Source: a bacterium (lineage in GTDB: Bacteria > Planctomycetota > Planctomycetia > Planctomycetales > Planctomycetaceae). From it: DNA of 51,558 bases. The stretch's first letter is position 1; the number at the start of each line of letters is the position of its first letter. Of the stretch, positions 16,449 through 24,865 are shown in pieces. A program made the position numbers and the translations under genes. The stretch is taken from NCBI GenBank assembly GCA_016124895.1, contig WGMU01000020.1:1-51558 (forward strand), written 5' to 3'. The notes beneath the pieces are model-generated. The model saw only the letters and a program-made list of their open reading frames with translations, was not told the origin of the DNA and made no database searches.

Positions 16449-17257
16449 CAGTCCTCACTCCCCAAAACGCGAGTACGGCTTTCGACCGGCAGCAGCTTGA
16501 ATCACAGCGATCCGCCACAGTCGAAGGGCGGATTGCCAATTCGTACCGGCGTCAATCGTTTCGGCATTTGGCCAGCGCTGCTCCAGCAGGAGCGCGTTTT
16601 CCGGCCCTGAGGGTCACCACTACTCTGCTCAACCTGTCGCTCAGCAAAAGCACGTTGACTCTGAGGTCCCGAAACCGGAGGTAATTCACCTGGCGTAATG
16701 GCCGATCGCAATGCAATCACCGGATGGACGCTTCGCTGCTCACGATCAGGATCAACCACGACAGAGATTGACGGAGCGCTGGCGAAAAGATCACGGTTCA
16801 GTTCTGCATGATGAGCCTGAGCCCTTGAGCCGCAACAGGATCAACCGCCTTCCACGACGGCTTTCCGCGACCTGACCCAGTTCGCACAGAAACGCAGCCT
16901 GGAAATCACATTGGCGACTTTATGGATCCCGCCCAAACCGAAAACGTCCGCCTCGGAAACTGATCTTCCGTGTGGTGCTTGCCGCGGGGAATCGCTGGAC
17001 AGTCACTGCATCCGGGGCGGGCTCGGGGATTGGCTTCCGGTAACGCAGGTTACTTCAACGGTGAGTCGCTGTTGTTTCAGACGCTTCGGACGTGGACGAA
17101 CTGCTTCCATTGTCTGTGCAGGCGAGACAGTTGAAGACGGGTTCTGCAGAGATATACTCCCGCTTCCTTGCCTCGATCAGGCAAACTTGACCGGCCGATA
17201 GCGGACTCCTAACATCCGCCGCCCGTGGTCAGCAGACGACTGGTCAGAGGTGAAATC
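16449..17257. other. Long intergenic region with no supported gene
   Basis: About 800 bases between fliS and the tRNA gene. Open frames at 16502-16759 (minus) and 16911-17201 (plus) are short and have Arg/Pro/Cys-rich, non-coding-like translations, so they are not called. The fliS promoter should lie at the left side. A sequence GATATACT at 17152 and following, about 100 bases before the tRNA, resembles a -10 box. No clear palindrome or repeat was noticed. Confidence 0.4.
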
Positions 17258-17329
17258 GCGGGAGTAGCTCAGTGGTAGAGCACCACGTTGCCAACGTGGA
17301 TGTCGCGGGTTCGAACCCCGTCTCCCGCT
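17258..17329 (+). tRNA. tRNA-Gly (anticodon GCC)
   Basis: The acceptor stem GCGGGAG (17258-17264) pairs with CTCCCGC (17322-17328), followed by a T discriminator. The D arm is GCTC AGTGGTA GAGC. The anticodon arm is CCACG TTGCCAA CGTGG, giving anticodon GCC. The T arm is GCGGG TTCGAAC CCCGT. CCA is not encoded. A T-run (TTTTTTT) follows directly and may serve as terminator. It sits about 220 bases upstream of the trigger factor gene. Confidence 0.97.
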
Positions 17330-17547
17330 TTTTTTCGACTTCAATCGCGAATGGAAAGCCCGGCCCGATAAGTCGGCTGACTGGTTTTCTTGAGGCTGCC
17401 TAAGCCTTTCCGGCCGAACAGGTTGAACACGACGCAGGTGATCTGCAGTCCGCCGCTGCCATGCGACGCCTCTGGCTTCTGCGTCGCTTCTTCACAACGA
17501 ATCACGACTTCGTTCAGTTTTCACGCTTCTTCTGCAGGACCGCCGAC

Positions 17548-19014
17548 GTGACTGACTCTGAAAACACTGTCTCTGAAGATTCCGCAGTGGTTGAATCGGC
17601 CTCGTCTGAATCAACTGCCGTGGCCGAGCTTCCGTCGAAGCTGAATCTGCGCGTTGATGTGACTGACGCCGGTCCGTGCCGCAAACATATCGCGGTGGTT
17701 GTCGCGGAAGCTGACGTCAACACGATTCGCGACACGACGCTCGATGAATTCGCCGCAAAGGCGACAGTGCCGGGATTCCGTGTCGGACGCGTTCCGCGAC
17801 GGCTTGTCGAATCAAAATTCAAACGGGAACTGGCAGACGAACTGAAGCAACGTGTGCTGGTTTCGAGTCTTGAACAACTGACCGAAGAGTACGAACTCGA
17901 TCCGATCAACGAGCCGGATATGGACGTTGAAGCGATCGAAATCCCGGATGAAGGCGACTTTGAATACTCGTTCGAGGTCGAAGTCCGTCCGAACGTCGAG
18001 ATTCCAGACTTCGCCTCGTTGAAACTCAAACGGGCGTCGCGACCCGTGACGGACGAAGACGTCCAGAAGTATCTGGACCAGATGCTGCTGGATTACGGTG
18101 AAAAAACGCCGAGTGATTCCGGTGCGACGGCTGGTGATTATGTTTCGGTGGCGATTTCATTCGAGCACAAAGGCTCGGTTGCCCGCGAGATGCACGGCCT
18201 GTATATGCGAGTCCTCCCGACGCTGCGGTTCTACGATGGCGAAATCGAAGGCTTTGACAAATTGATCGAAGGCGCTACTGCCGGAGACACACGCGAGTGT
18301 GAACTCCAGATTTCTAAAGAAGCTGAATACGTCCCGATGCGGGGCGAAACTTTGAAGGTGGTTGTCACCGTTGAAGGCGTTCAGAAATTCGCCCCGGCTG
18401 TTCTCGACAAGGAACTTCTGGACCGCATGGGCGTCGACTCTGAAGAAGAACTTCGCGACCGTATTCGTCAGGTTCTGGACTACCAGATCGAGTATCGGCA
18501 GCGACAGTCGGCGCGGCAGCAGTTGCTCGATCAGATCACTGCCTCTGCTGAATGGGAACTGCCTGAAGAACTGGTGCTCAAGCAGGTCGAAAACGCTCTG
18601 CATCGCGAAATTCTCGAAATGCAGCAGGCCGGTTATTCCACTCGCGAGATTCAGGCCAGGGAAAATGAACTCCGGCAGCGATCGGTCTCAGTAACGACGC
18701 AGGCGATGAAAGAACACTTCGTCCTCGATCGAATTGCGACGGATCACGACATCGAAGTGACGTCGGAAGACCTTGAGATGGAAATCCTCAAGATGTCCTT
18801 CCAAAGTGGCGAGACCCCGCGGCGACTGCGTGCCCGTCTGGTTAAGACCGGCGTGATTGAGAACCTGGAGGCTCAGATTCGCGAACGGAAGGCCATCGAC
18901 CTTGCTCTGACGAGTGCGAGCTACGAAGAAACGCCGCTGGATGAGGAACTGGTCGCAGACCTGAATGTCGAAGCTGTTGACGATGCCATCTGCAATGTCA
19001 TGTTCGGCCGCTGA
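17548..19014 (+). CDS. tig: Trigger factor (ribosome-associated chaperone and peptidyl-prolyl isomerase)
   Basis: A 488-residue trigger factor with all three parts: an N-terminal ribosome-binding domain with the signature GFRVGRVPRRLVESKF (compare GFRKGKVP), a central FKBP-like PPIase region around GDYVSVAISFEHKG and VEGVQKF, and a C-terminal helical cradle. An N-terminal acidic Ser/Glu-rich tail precedes the domain. The GTG at 17548 is preferred because AGGA lies about 8 bases upstream; an ATG at 17461 would add 29 hydrophobic residues atypical of the family. The N-terminal GDAVESASS-type acidic extension is longer than in E. coli. It heads tig-clpP-clpP, an order common in bacteria. Product binds the ribosome exit tunnel. 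Confidence 0.9.
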   Translation: MTDSENTVSEDSAVVESASSESTAVAELPSKLNLRVDVTDAGPCRKHIAVVVAEADVNTIRDTTLDEFAAKATVPGFRVGRVPRRLVESKFKRELADELKQRVLVSSLEQLTEEYELDPINEPDMDVEAIEIPDEGDFEYSFEVEVRPNVEIPDFASLKLKRASRPVTDEDVQKYLDQMLLDYGEKTPSDSGATAGDYVSVAISFEHKGSVAREMHGLYMRVLPTLRFYDGEIEGFDKLIEGATAGDTRECELQISKEAEYVPMRGETLKVVVTVEGVQKFAPAVLDKELLDRMGVDSEEELRDRIRQVLDYQIEYRQRQSARQQLLDQITASAEWELPEELVLKQVENALHREILEMQQAGYSTREIQARENELRQRSVSVTTQAMKEHFVLDRIATDHDIEVTSEDLEMEILKMSFQSGETPRRLRARLVKTGVIENLEAQIRERKAIDLALTSASYEETPLDEELVADLNVEAVDDAICNVMFGR

Positions 19015-19309
19015 TCCGAAGGTAAGATGCGACGTCAGTCTTGCGTCTGAATGCCGTGGCAAAGGGAATCGAGCCGACGTTGACTTTGACTGACAGGAAA
19101 GCGAGGCTCGGGTTGACTCGCGGTGTCCGTCTGCGATATCTCCCGCAGCTTGTCTGCGACGCCGCTCAATGTGAGTAGATTTCAATATTCACAGCGGATT
19201 CTGCCTCTCGGAAGAGCCGTTGCTGAACGGGCTCAAATCGAACCGTTCTGAAGCGTGTCCGTCGCGGCCACGTTTCAGCATCTTTCGCTGTAGCAAGAAG
19301 GGATTCCTG

Positions 19310-19930
19310 ATGCTCGACCGCCTCCCGATTCAGAATGCGCGGGGCGATTACACCCGCCAGCGACAGATGGGGATCGGCGACCTGCTGCTCGAAAACCGCA
19401 TCATCTTTCTGGATGGTGTGATCAACGACGCCAGCGCCAACCTGATCGTCATGAAGCTGCTGTATCTGCAGTCCGAGAGCCGCAGCCAGGACATCAATCT
19501 CTACGTCAACTCGCCCGGCGGCTCAGTCACAGCGACGATGGCGATTTACGACACCATGCAGTTCATTGACTGCGATGTCGCGACGTACTGTGTCGGGCTG
19601 GCAGCAAGCGGCGGTGCCATTCTGGTCGCTGGTGGCACGAAGGGGAAACGCTACGCCCTGCCCCATTCGAAGATGATGATTCATCAACCGTACGGGGAAG
19701 TCGGCGGGCAGGTTTCTGATATCGAGATCCAGGCGGAAGATATTCTGCAGACCCGCCAGGTGCTGAATGAGATTCTCGCGTCGCACACCGGGCAGCCGAT
19801 CGAAGTGATCGCTCGCGACACTGACCGCGACCGCTTTCTGACAGCGCCGCAGTCGATGGAATACGGCCTGGTCGATGAGATTCTGGCCCGGCCAGATGAC
19901 AAGAAGAAATCCGACAGCGAATCGAAATAG
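19310..19930 (+). CDS. clpP: ATP-dependent Clp protease proteolytic subunit, first paralogue
   Basis: A 206-residue ClpP serine protease subunit. The catalytic Ser is in [10 protein letters not shown], where most ClpPs have AASMGA; the nucleophile is kept but Met is replaced by Gly. The catalytic His is in MMIHQP and the Asp in RDTDRDRF. The ATG at 19310 follows AAGAAGGGA, a good ribosome binding site; residues further upstream are not conserved. The gene overlaps nothing, and the next clpP begins 37 bases later. Two dissimilar ClpP subunits in tandem suggest a mixed (heteromeric) ring, as in cyanobacteria and Mycobacterium, but this is inference. Confidence 0.93.
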   Translation: MLDRLPIQNARGDYTRQRQMGIGDLLLENRIIFLDGVINDASANLIVMKLLYLQSESRSQDINLYVNSPGGSVTATMAIYDTMQFIDCDVATYCVGLAASGGAILVAGGTKGKRYALPHSKMMIHQPYGEVGGQVSDIEIQAEDILQTRQVLNEILASHTGQPIEVIARDTDRDRFLTAPQSMEYGLVDEILARPDDKKKSDSESK

Positions 19931-19967
19931 TCACCAGCGATCGTCACGGACGGAAAGCGAGCGAGCT

Positions 19968-20564
19968 ATGAGCAATCTGGTCCCGATTGTCATTGAGAAT
20001 ACCGGGCGCGATGAACGCGCCATGGACATCTACAGCCGACTGCTGAAAGACAGGATTATCTTTCTGGGGACGGGCGTGACAGAAACGTCGGCGAATCTGA
20101 TCGTCGCACAGTTGCTGTTTCTGCAGTTTGAGGATCCGAAGGCGGATATCCACTTCTACATCAACTCACCCGGCGGTTCCGTAACAGCGGGTCTCGCCAT
20201 TTACGACACCATGCAGTACATCAGTTGTGATGTCGCGACATACTGCATCGGACAGGCTGCCAGCATGGGGGCCGTGCTGCTCGCCGCCGGCGCTGCCGGA
20301 AAACGGAATGCACTTCCGAACGCCCGCATCATGATCCATCAGCCGCTGGCGGGAATGCAGGGCACAGCGACCGAGCTGGAGATTCATGCCAAAGAAGTCA
20401 TCCGCATCAAACGCAAACTCAACGAGATTCTGCTGCACCATACCGGCCAGACACTGGAGCAGATTGAAGCCGACACCGACCGCGATAACTTCATGTCGGC
20501 AGATGAAGCTCGCGATTACGGACTGATCGACAACGTCCTCGAACGTCTGCCAGCTCAGGAGTAA
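19968..20564 (+). CDS. clpP: ATP-dependent Clp protease proteolytic subunit, second paralogue
   Basis: A 198-residue ClpP with canonical active-site context: Ser in [14 protein letters not shown], His in MIHQPLAG, Asp in [14 protein letters not shown]. The N-terminus [20 protein letters not shown] is close to typical ClpP, where a short N-terminal propeptide is processed. The start ATG at 19968 lies after GCGAGCGAGC, a modest ribosome binding site. It would bind ClpX or ClpA and degrade tagged substrates in the cytoplasm. No clpX follows within the window; the next gene encodes an unrelated lipoprotein. Confidence 0.95.
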   Translation: MSNLVPIVIENTGRDERAMDIYSRLLKDRIIFLGTGVTETSANLIVAQLLFLQFEDPKADIHFYINSPGGSVTAGLAIYDTMQYISCDVATYCIGQAASMGAVLLAAGAAGKRNALPNARIMIHQPLAGMQGTATELEIHAKEVIRIKRKLNEILLHHTGQTLEQIEADTDRDNFMSADEARDYGLIDNVLERLPAQE

Positions 20565-20619
20565 TTCCCGAGGCTCGCGGCAGGTCGCTGAAGGGACTCA
20601 AGCGACGTGACGGAATCCG

Positions 20620-21339
20620 ATGGCTGATCTGAACGGAATCGTAACGCCGAAATCCGGCGTCGCAGCCCGACGCGGCGCGATTGCTGCGCTATTCGTGTTC
20701 GTTCTGTTCGTGGTGGGATGCTCGGGACTGACGACGCGCCGAACACGTTCCGTTGAAGTTCAGTTAAGGCAGCAGCGATCGGAAAATGAAGAACTGCGGC
20801 GGGAACTCGCGTCGACTCAGAGTGCCCTGACTGAAACTCAACAGACAGTGGAAGCGCTGCGGGAAACTCGGAACGATGCTTCCGGAAACGTAACGCTGGC
20901 TTCAGGGGCTGCCGTTTCAGCCGGCCGCATTGATCGGCTGAGGCTGAACACTCTGCTCAGCGGCGGGCTCGACCGCGATAACATTCCTGGCGACGAATTA
21001 CTTTCCGCCCTCGTCACTCCAGTGGACACGTCCGGAACGCCGACTCGCGTCGACGGGACCCTCAGCCTGACGGCTTTCGATTACTCGCTGCCTGAACGCG
21101 ATCAGCAGGTCGGCCATTGGGAATGGGATACAGCCGCCACCGCAGCCCTGTGGCTCAACGGATTTGTCGGAGCCGGCTATCGAATAACAGAAGCGTGGCA
21201 GACGCTGCCTCGCTCTGCAGACATTGTCCTGCACGCGAGATTTGTCAGCGGTGGCGGGCAGCAGTTCGACGCGACGGAAACGGTCACGATCGAAGCAATT
21301 CCAGCAGCCCCCGTCAATTCAGCACCAGAGTCCCGCTGA
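20620..21339 (+). CDS. Putative lipoprotein with N-terminal coiled coil
   Basis: A 239-residue protein. A basic N-terminus and hydrophobic helix AAIFVFVLFVVG-like (AALFVFVLFVVGCSG) end in a lipobox-like VVGCSG, predicting a lipid-anchored protein. Residues about 45-80 (VEVQLRQQRSENEELRREL) form a coiled coil with heptad spacing. The C-terminal part, about 130 residues, looks beta-rich (LSLTAFDYSLPERDQQVGHW). It is 55 bases downstream of clpP and may be in the same transcript. A bifunctional hairpin follows the stop. No family was recognised. Confidence 0.6.
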   Translation: MADLNGIVTPKSGVAARRGAIAALFVFVLFVVGCSGLTTRRTRSVEVQLRQQRSENEELRRELASTQSALTETQQTVEALRETRNDASGNVTLASGAAVSAGRIDRLRLNTLLSGGLDRDNIPGDELLSALVTPVDTSGTPTRVDGTLSLTAFDYSLPERDQQVGHWEWDTAATAALWLNGFVGAGYRITEAWQTLPRSADIVLHARFVSGGGQQFDATETVTIEAIPAAPVNSAPESR

Positions 21340-21406
21340 CACCGGGGAAGGCACGCCGACGAAACACCGTCCGTCGCTACTGAGTTCAGGCCGCCAATCA
21401 GATATC

Positions 21407-21455
21407 AAGGGTGACCGAGAGGGTGAGCAAGTTGCTCCCCCCTCGACCGTCCCTT
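21407..21455. terminator. Imperfect hairpin between convergent genes
   Basis: The segments AAGGG-GAC-CGAG-GGG-GAGCAA (21407-21430) and TTGCTC-CCCC-CTCG-GTC-CCCTT (21432-21455) pair with small bulges. It lies between the stop of the plus-strand lipoprotein gene (21339) and the stop of lexA on the minus strand (21529). A bidirectional terminator fits, but no strong T-run follows on either side. Moderate confidence. Confidence 0.45.
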
Positions 21456-21528
21456 GTCGTGTCTATACCGCGTTCGGCACAGCATGGGCCGTCGGGAAGT
21501 TCATGCGGGTGGGCAGCGAACCCCGCGA

Positions 21529-22137
21529 TTAGAACTTGCGGACAACACCGACGATAATTCCGAGTACCGTAACATGGCTCGTCGTAATGGCCTTACGACC
21601 CGAGCTGAGCGTTTCCAGACGAACGCCTTTGGCGTCTGTGTAGTAACGACGCAGCACCGCGTCCTGGCCGTTTACGAGAGCGAGAACGTTGTCACCATCA
21701 CGGCAGGAATCCTGCTTGCGAATAATGACAAAGTCGCCAGCCGAGATACCTTCGCTCGAAAACGAATCATTCTCGACTTTCACGCAGGCATGATCACCGC
21801 TGCCAAAAACGTCCATGAAGTCAACCTGCTCACCTTCGCGAGCAGCCTTCAAGGGAGATCCAGCCGCGATTGCGCCAAGCATTGCGACACTGGTCGCACG
21901 CTGCGGCTTGTCTGAAAGTTGAATCGCACGCGACATGTGCGATTCGCGGCTGATCAGGCCTTTCTTTTCGAGTGCCTTCAGATGGCACATCACGCCGTTC
22001 GGAGACCGAATTCCAAACTCGTTTCCGATCTCGCGGACCGTCGGGCCGTAACCGCGATTCAGAATCTTGTCTTTCAGAAACTCGTAGATGTCCCGCTGTC
22101 GCGGCGTCAGGGTAGACAGCTTTGTTGCTTCACTCAT
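21529..22137 (-). CDS. lexA: LexA-type SOS repressor with an Arg in place of the catalytic Lys
   Basis: A 202-residue LexA. Residues 1-70 form a winged helix-turn-helix (LTPRQRDIYEFLKD and NGVMCHLKALEKKGLI), followed by a self-cleavage site at A92-G93 (AIAAGSPL). Catalytic Ser125 is in ENDSFSSEG. At the position of the conserved Lys (for example ATVKRF in B. subtilis LexA) the sequence reads AVLRRYY, with Arg163 (codon CGT). Counting from the conserved Ala of LAL to the dyad residue gives the same spacing as in B. subtilis. The ATG at 22137 follows GAGGGCG; a further in-frame start at 22239 adds 34 unlikely residues. It should repress DNA-repair genes and itself. Convergent with the lipoprotein gene. 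Confidence 0.9.
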   Translation of the reverse strand: MSEATKLSTLTPRQRDIYEFLKDKILNRGYGPTVREIGNEFGIRSPNGVMCHLKALEKKGLISRESHMSRAIQLSDKPQRATSVAMLGAIAAGSPLKAAREGEQVDFMDVFGSGDHACVKVENDSFSSEGISAGDFVIIRKQDSCRDGDNVLALVNGQDAVLRRYYTDAKGVRLETLSSGRKAITTSHVTVLGIIVGVVRKF

Positions 22138-22210
22138 CAGATTCGCCCTCACAGGAAAAAGAAAAAGACAGCCGGCCCGTTCGGCGACCAACAGAATATG
22201 AACATCTGAA

Positions 22211-22230
22211 ATCTCACCTGCCCGTGAGAT
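22211..22230. promoter_or_regulatory. Perfect inverted repeat upstream of lexA, candidate operator
   Basis: ATCTCAC (22211-22217) and GTGAGAT (22224-22230) are perfect 7-base inverted arms with a 6-base spacer CTGCCC. The site lies about 75-93 bases upstream of the lexA start codon, where an autoregulatory operator or another repressor site is expected. It does not match the known CGAAC...GTTCG or CTGT...ACAG LexA boxes, so the link is only positional. The rest of 22138-22464 (327 bases) shows no gene. Confidence 0.4.
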
Positions 22231-22464
22231 GCCCATCACAGAGGATCACGATTGTTGCTCGACACAGGCTCAGCCTGGACAACGGCCCGAAGCGAGGACG
22301 ATACAAATCCTCATACTGTCACGCAAGCCAAGTTGAGGTGACGTTCGATCATATTTTCAAGACACATGGATGGGTTGGCGGAACTGCGACAGCCTCAAAT
22401 CGAGCGGCTTTCTCCGGCTGAGCACCGACGGAACCAGCGTCATCAGTCAGCGAAAATCCAGTAG

Positions 22465-23511
22465 TCATTCCGCCAGACGTCGTTGAGCATCCAGCCAGTC
22501 GCAGGCGGCAGCGGCAATTCCTTCATGTCCACCATCGAAGATCGTGACGCGCGAATCACCTGCTACCCGTCGAAGCAGAATCTTTCGTCCGAGAGACATG
22601 TCGACCGGCAATTTCGCCAGTTCGGATTCAAGCAGCTTGCTCTGGCCTCCCAGTTTGCCGATCCATTCGATGTCCGCTGCAGAAACCGGCTCCCCACTTC
22701 TCGCTTTGGTAATTTCGCTCCAGGCCAGCAACGTATGTGAAACGGGAACGGAGCCCGAGTGCCCATCGCGGATTCCGGCAGCCAGTTCAATCGGCAGTGA
22801 GGCGGTTCGGTGGAGGTGAAACAGTGGCGAGCGATCCCGGTATTCGGCGTCGCGACCAGCGTCTTCTGACGGCGGACCACCCAGCGACTTGAGGATCATC
22901 CTGGCGTAATTCTGTGGTTCGCCATCCTTAACGTGAAACCGGTACCACGCGGCGAGATCACTGATCCCGACCCAGGCCGAAACGGCGGAAAACCGATCGG
23001 GGTGATGGCCCGCCATGAGCATTGACATGTGACCGCCTCCAGACGTTCCGGCGAGATAGATGCGCTGACGATCGACCCGAAACTTCTCCGTTGCGAAATC
23101 CACCGCATCCAGAATGTCCTGCCGGGCGAACTTCGATCCGCAGGCCTGCGGAGTATCGTTGCGGCCGCGGAAATCGGGATGCAGATAAATCCAGCCGCGT
23201 TCGACGGCCTGCCGCTGCCAGGCATCGTTCTTCTGCCGGTAATTGCCACTCCAGGAGTGCAGAAACACAAGCACCGGCGCTGGCTGGCTGTCCGCAGTCT
23301 CCGGAGCCCAGTACAGCAGTGGCTGCTGCGTTCCGTCGAGTGAACTGGTGACGCGAATTTCGGTCAGACCAGGCAACGGCACTTCGTCTGCCGCGAAGGC
23401 GAGTTGCGTTGCGACCACAAATAAGAGGAGCAGTGCAACGACAGTTTGCTGGCAGAATCGACAGAACCTCTCGCGAACACTCACGGCGATCGACGGTGCG
23501 GAATACGTCAT
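22465..23511 (-). CDS. Secreted serine esterase of the alpha/beta-hydrolase fold (polyhydroxybutyrate-depolymerase-like)
   Basis: A 348-residue protein with an N-terminal signal peptide: VVALLLLFVVATQLAFAADE, probable cleavage after AFA. Catalytic Ser lies in LAGTSGGGHMSM, a GxSxG elbow. VFLHSWSGNYRQ gives the oxyanion-hole strand and the acid/His pair is expected near the C-terminus (DGGHEGIA contains a His). The ATG at 23511 fits the signal peptide; a longer frame at 23634 has a non-signal extension. Such proteins hydrolyse ester polymers, feruloyl esters or acetylated sugars. It starts 119 bases after the NAD kinase gene ends on the same strand. Confidence 0.75.
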   Translation of the reverse strand: MTYSAPSIAVSVRERFCRFCQQTVVALLLLFVVATQLAFAADEVPLPGLTEIRVTSSLDGTQQPLLYWAPETADSQPAPVLVFLHSWSGNYRQKNDAWQRQAVERGWIYLHPDFRGRNDTPQACGSKFARQDILDAVDFATEKFRVDRQRIYLAGTSGGGHMSMLMAGHHPDRFSAVSAWVGISDLAAWYRFHVKDGEPQNYARMILKSLGGPPSEDAGRDAEYRDRSPLFHLHRTASLPIELAAGIRDGHSGSVPVSHTLLAWSEITKARSGEPVSAADIEWIGKLGGQSKLLESELAKLPVDMSLGRKILLRRVAGDSRVTIFDGGHEGIAAAACDWLDAQRRLAE

Positions 23512-23630
23512 TCGAGTTCTCTTCTCTTGACAAAGTTGAGGGGATCGATTCCTGAGTTCGATGACTGAATCTGTTGCGCGGCCCAGTCGGCAAGAGCATC
23601 GGGCAGCGGAACATCCAGCCGTCAGACTGC

Positions 23631-24506
23631 TCAATCGTCGTACTCACTGGATGCGTAGCGTGGCTGACCGCTCCAGCCGAGTTTGTGCTGCAGCACCGAG
23701 TAGTAGTTGTGCCCGGCAAGTCGGGCCAAACGGAACTTCGGTTTCGCGCGACGAATGATGACTTCATCACCGACTCGAAACGGTCGTCGAATCTGACCGT
23801 CAATGACGAGCACAACGTCTGTCCGTGCGTCGGGCAGAGTCAGTCGGTACGTACGGTTCGCGTCGTCGACAAGGCAGCGGTTTGACAGCGTGTGCGGGCA
23901 GATGGGCGTGACGAGAAAGACATCCAGATCCTGTCGAATCGCGGGGCCTCCTGCCGACAGACTGTGAGCCGTCGACCCGACCGGCGTGCAGATAATCAGT
24001 CCGTCGCAACTGTAGCGCGTGACCGGAAGGTCGTCGATTCTCAATTCGACCTCGACCATCTGCAGCGCTGCGCCGGCACTGACCGCAGCTTCATTCAGAC
24101 CGAGAAACGTTTCGGTCGAACCGTCCGCCGAACGTAACTCGGCTTCAAACATCAGGTGATCGGTGATGTCCAGTGCCCCCGTCCTGATCTCCTCGAAGCG
24201 GTCGCAGAACTCTTCGAAAGACAGGTCGGCAAGAAATCCCAGACGGCCGCGGTTGATCCCGATGATCGGCCGCTGATGGTCACCGAGTTTCCGACAGGCG
24301 CGAAGGATCGCGCCGTCGCCCCCGAGCACGATGACCAGATCCGCGGTTGCGCAAAGGTCACCATCAACCTCCTCAACAACCGCCGCCGCGACCAGTTCGG
24401 TTCCCGGACGGGATGCCAGAAACCGGACGAGTGATTCGGCGCTGCGCTGGATTCGTTCGCTGTTGTCCCGAGTCAGAAGGACAAAACGAAGCGGGTTGCT
24501 GCCCAT
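23631..24506 (-). CDS. nadK: NAD kinase
   Basis: A 291-residue NAD(+) kinase, making NADP in the cytoplasm. The GGDG motif is in VIVLGGDGAILRACR, followed by the second signature GINRGRLGFLADLSFEEF. The C-terminal beta-sandwich has CTPVGSTAHSLSAGGP, typical of the family (TPTGSTAYSLSAGGP). The length is normal, with an ATG start at 24506. Unlike E. coli NADK, the loop is TPVG rather than TPTG. It is divergent from the SLBB gene, 359 bases apart. Confidence 0.93.
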   Translation of the reverse strand: MGSNPLRFVLLTRDNSERIQRSAESLVRFLASRPGTELVAAAVVEEVDGDLCATADLVIVLGGDGAILRACRKLGDHQRPIIGINRGRLGFLADLSFEEFCDRFEEIRTGALDITDHLMFEAELRSADGSTETFLGLNEAAVSAGAALQMVEVELRIDDLPVTRYSCDGLIICTPVGSTAHSLSAGGPAIRQDLDVFLVTPICPHTLSNRCLVDDANRTYRLTLPDARTDVVLVIDGQIRRPFRVGDEVIIRRAKPKFRLARLAGHNYYSVLQHKLGWSGQPRYASSEYDD

Positions 24507-24865
24507 ACGGGACGGCCTTTCTGCGATCAGTCCTGGATCGGGATTTCGAGGTCACGTTCTGTGCGAAGTGCGACAGCCATTCTGCAGCGTCGGAACTACG
24601 TCTGCCACTGACTGCGGCATTCCACGGGACCGTTTTGCGCCGACTGATTGCGACTTCTTGAGCCAATTCCGTGATTCCGCTCAGGTCGGCTGTGAAACTT
24701 TGACGATAGTGAGGATTGTGCGGCGTTCCGTGCGCTGCGCGAGCGAGTTTTCCGACCTGGGCTCGTCGCGACCTGTGGCTCGCGGTGGTCCGGCCACCGA
24801 GTACTGCGGCGTCGACACGTCAGACCGTCGAACCGGCAGCCCGTTCCGCAACTGCGAAATCGCCC
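24507..24865. other. Divergent intergenic region, no gene seen
   Basis: The 359 bases between nadK and the SLBB-domain gene should contain promoters for both directions. In the frame of the downstream gene an in-frame start at 24716 would cover part of the region, but the resulting residues are Arg/Pro/Ala-rich and lack a signal peptide, so they are excluded. No clear -35/-10 or operator was recognised. Confidence 0.4.

Noticed and set aside
16911-17201. 96-codon plus-strand frame before the tRNA
   Set aside because: Cys/Arg/Ser-rich translation without motifs, and no ribosome binding site.
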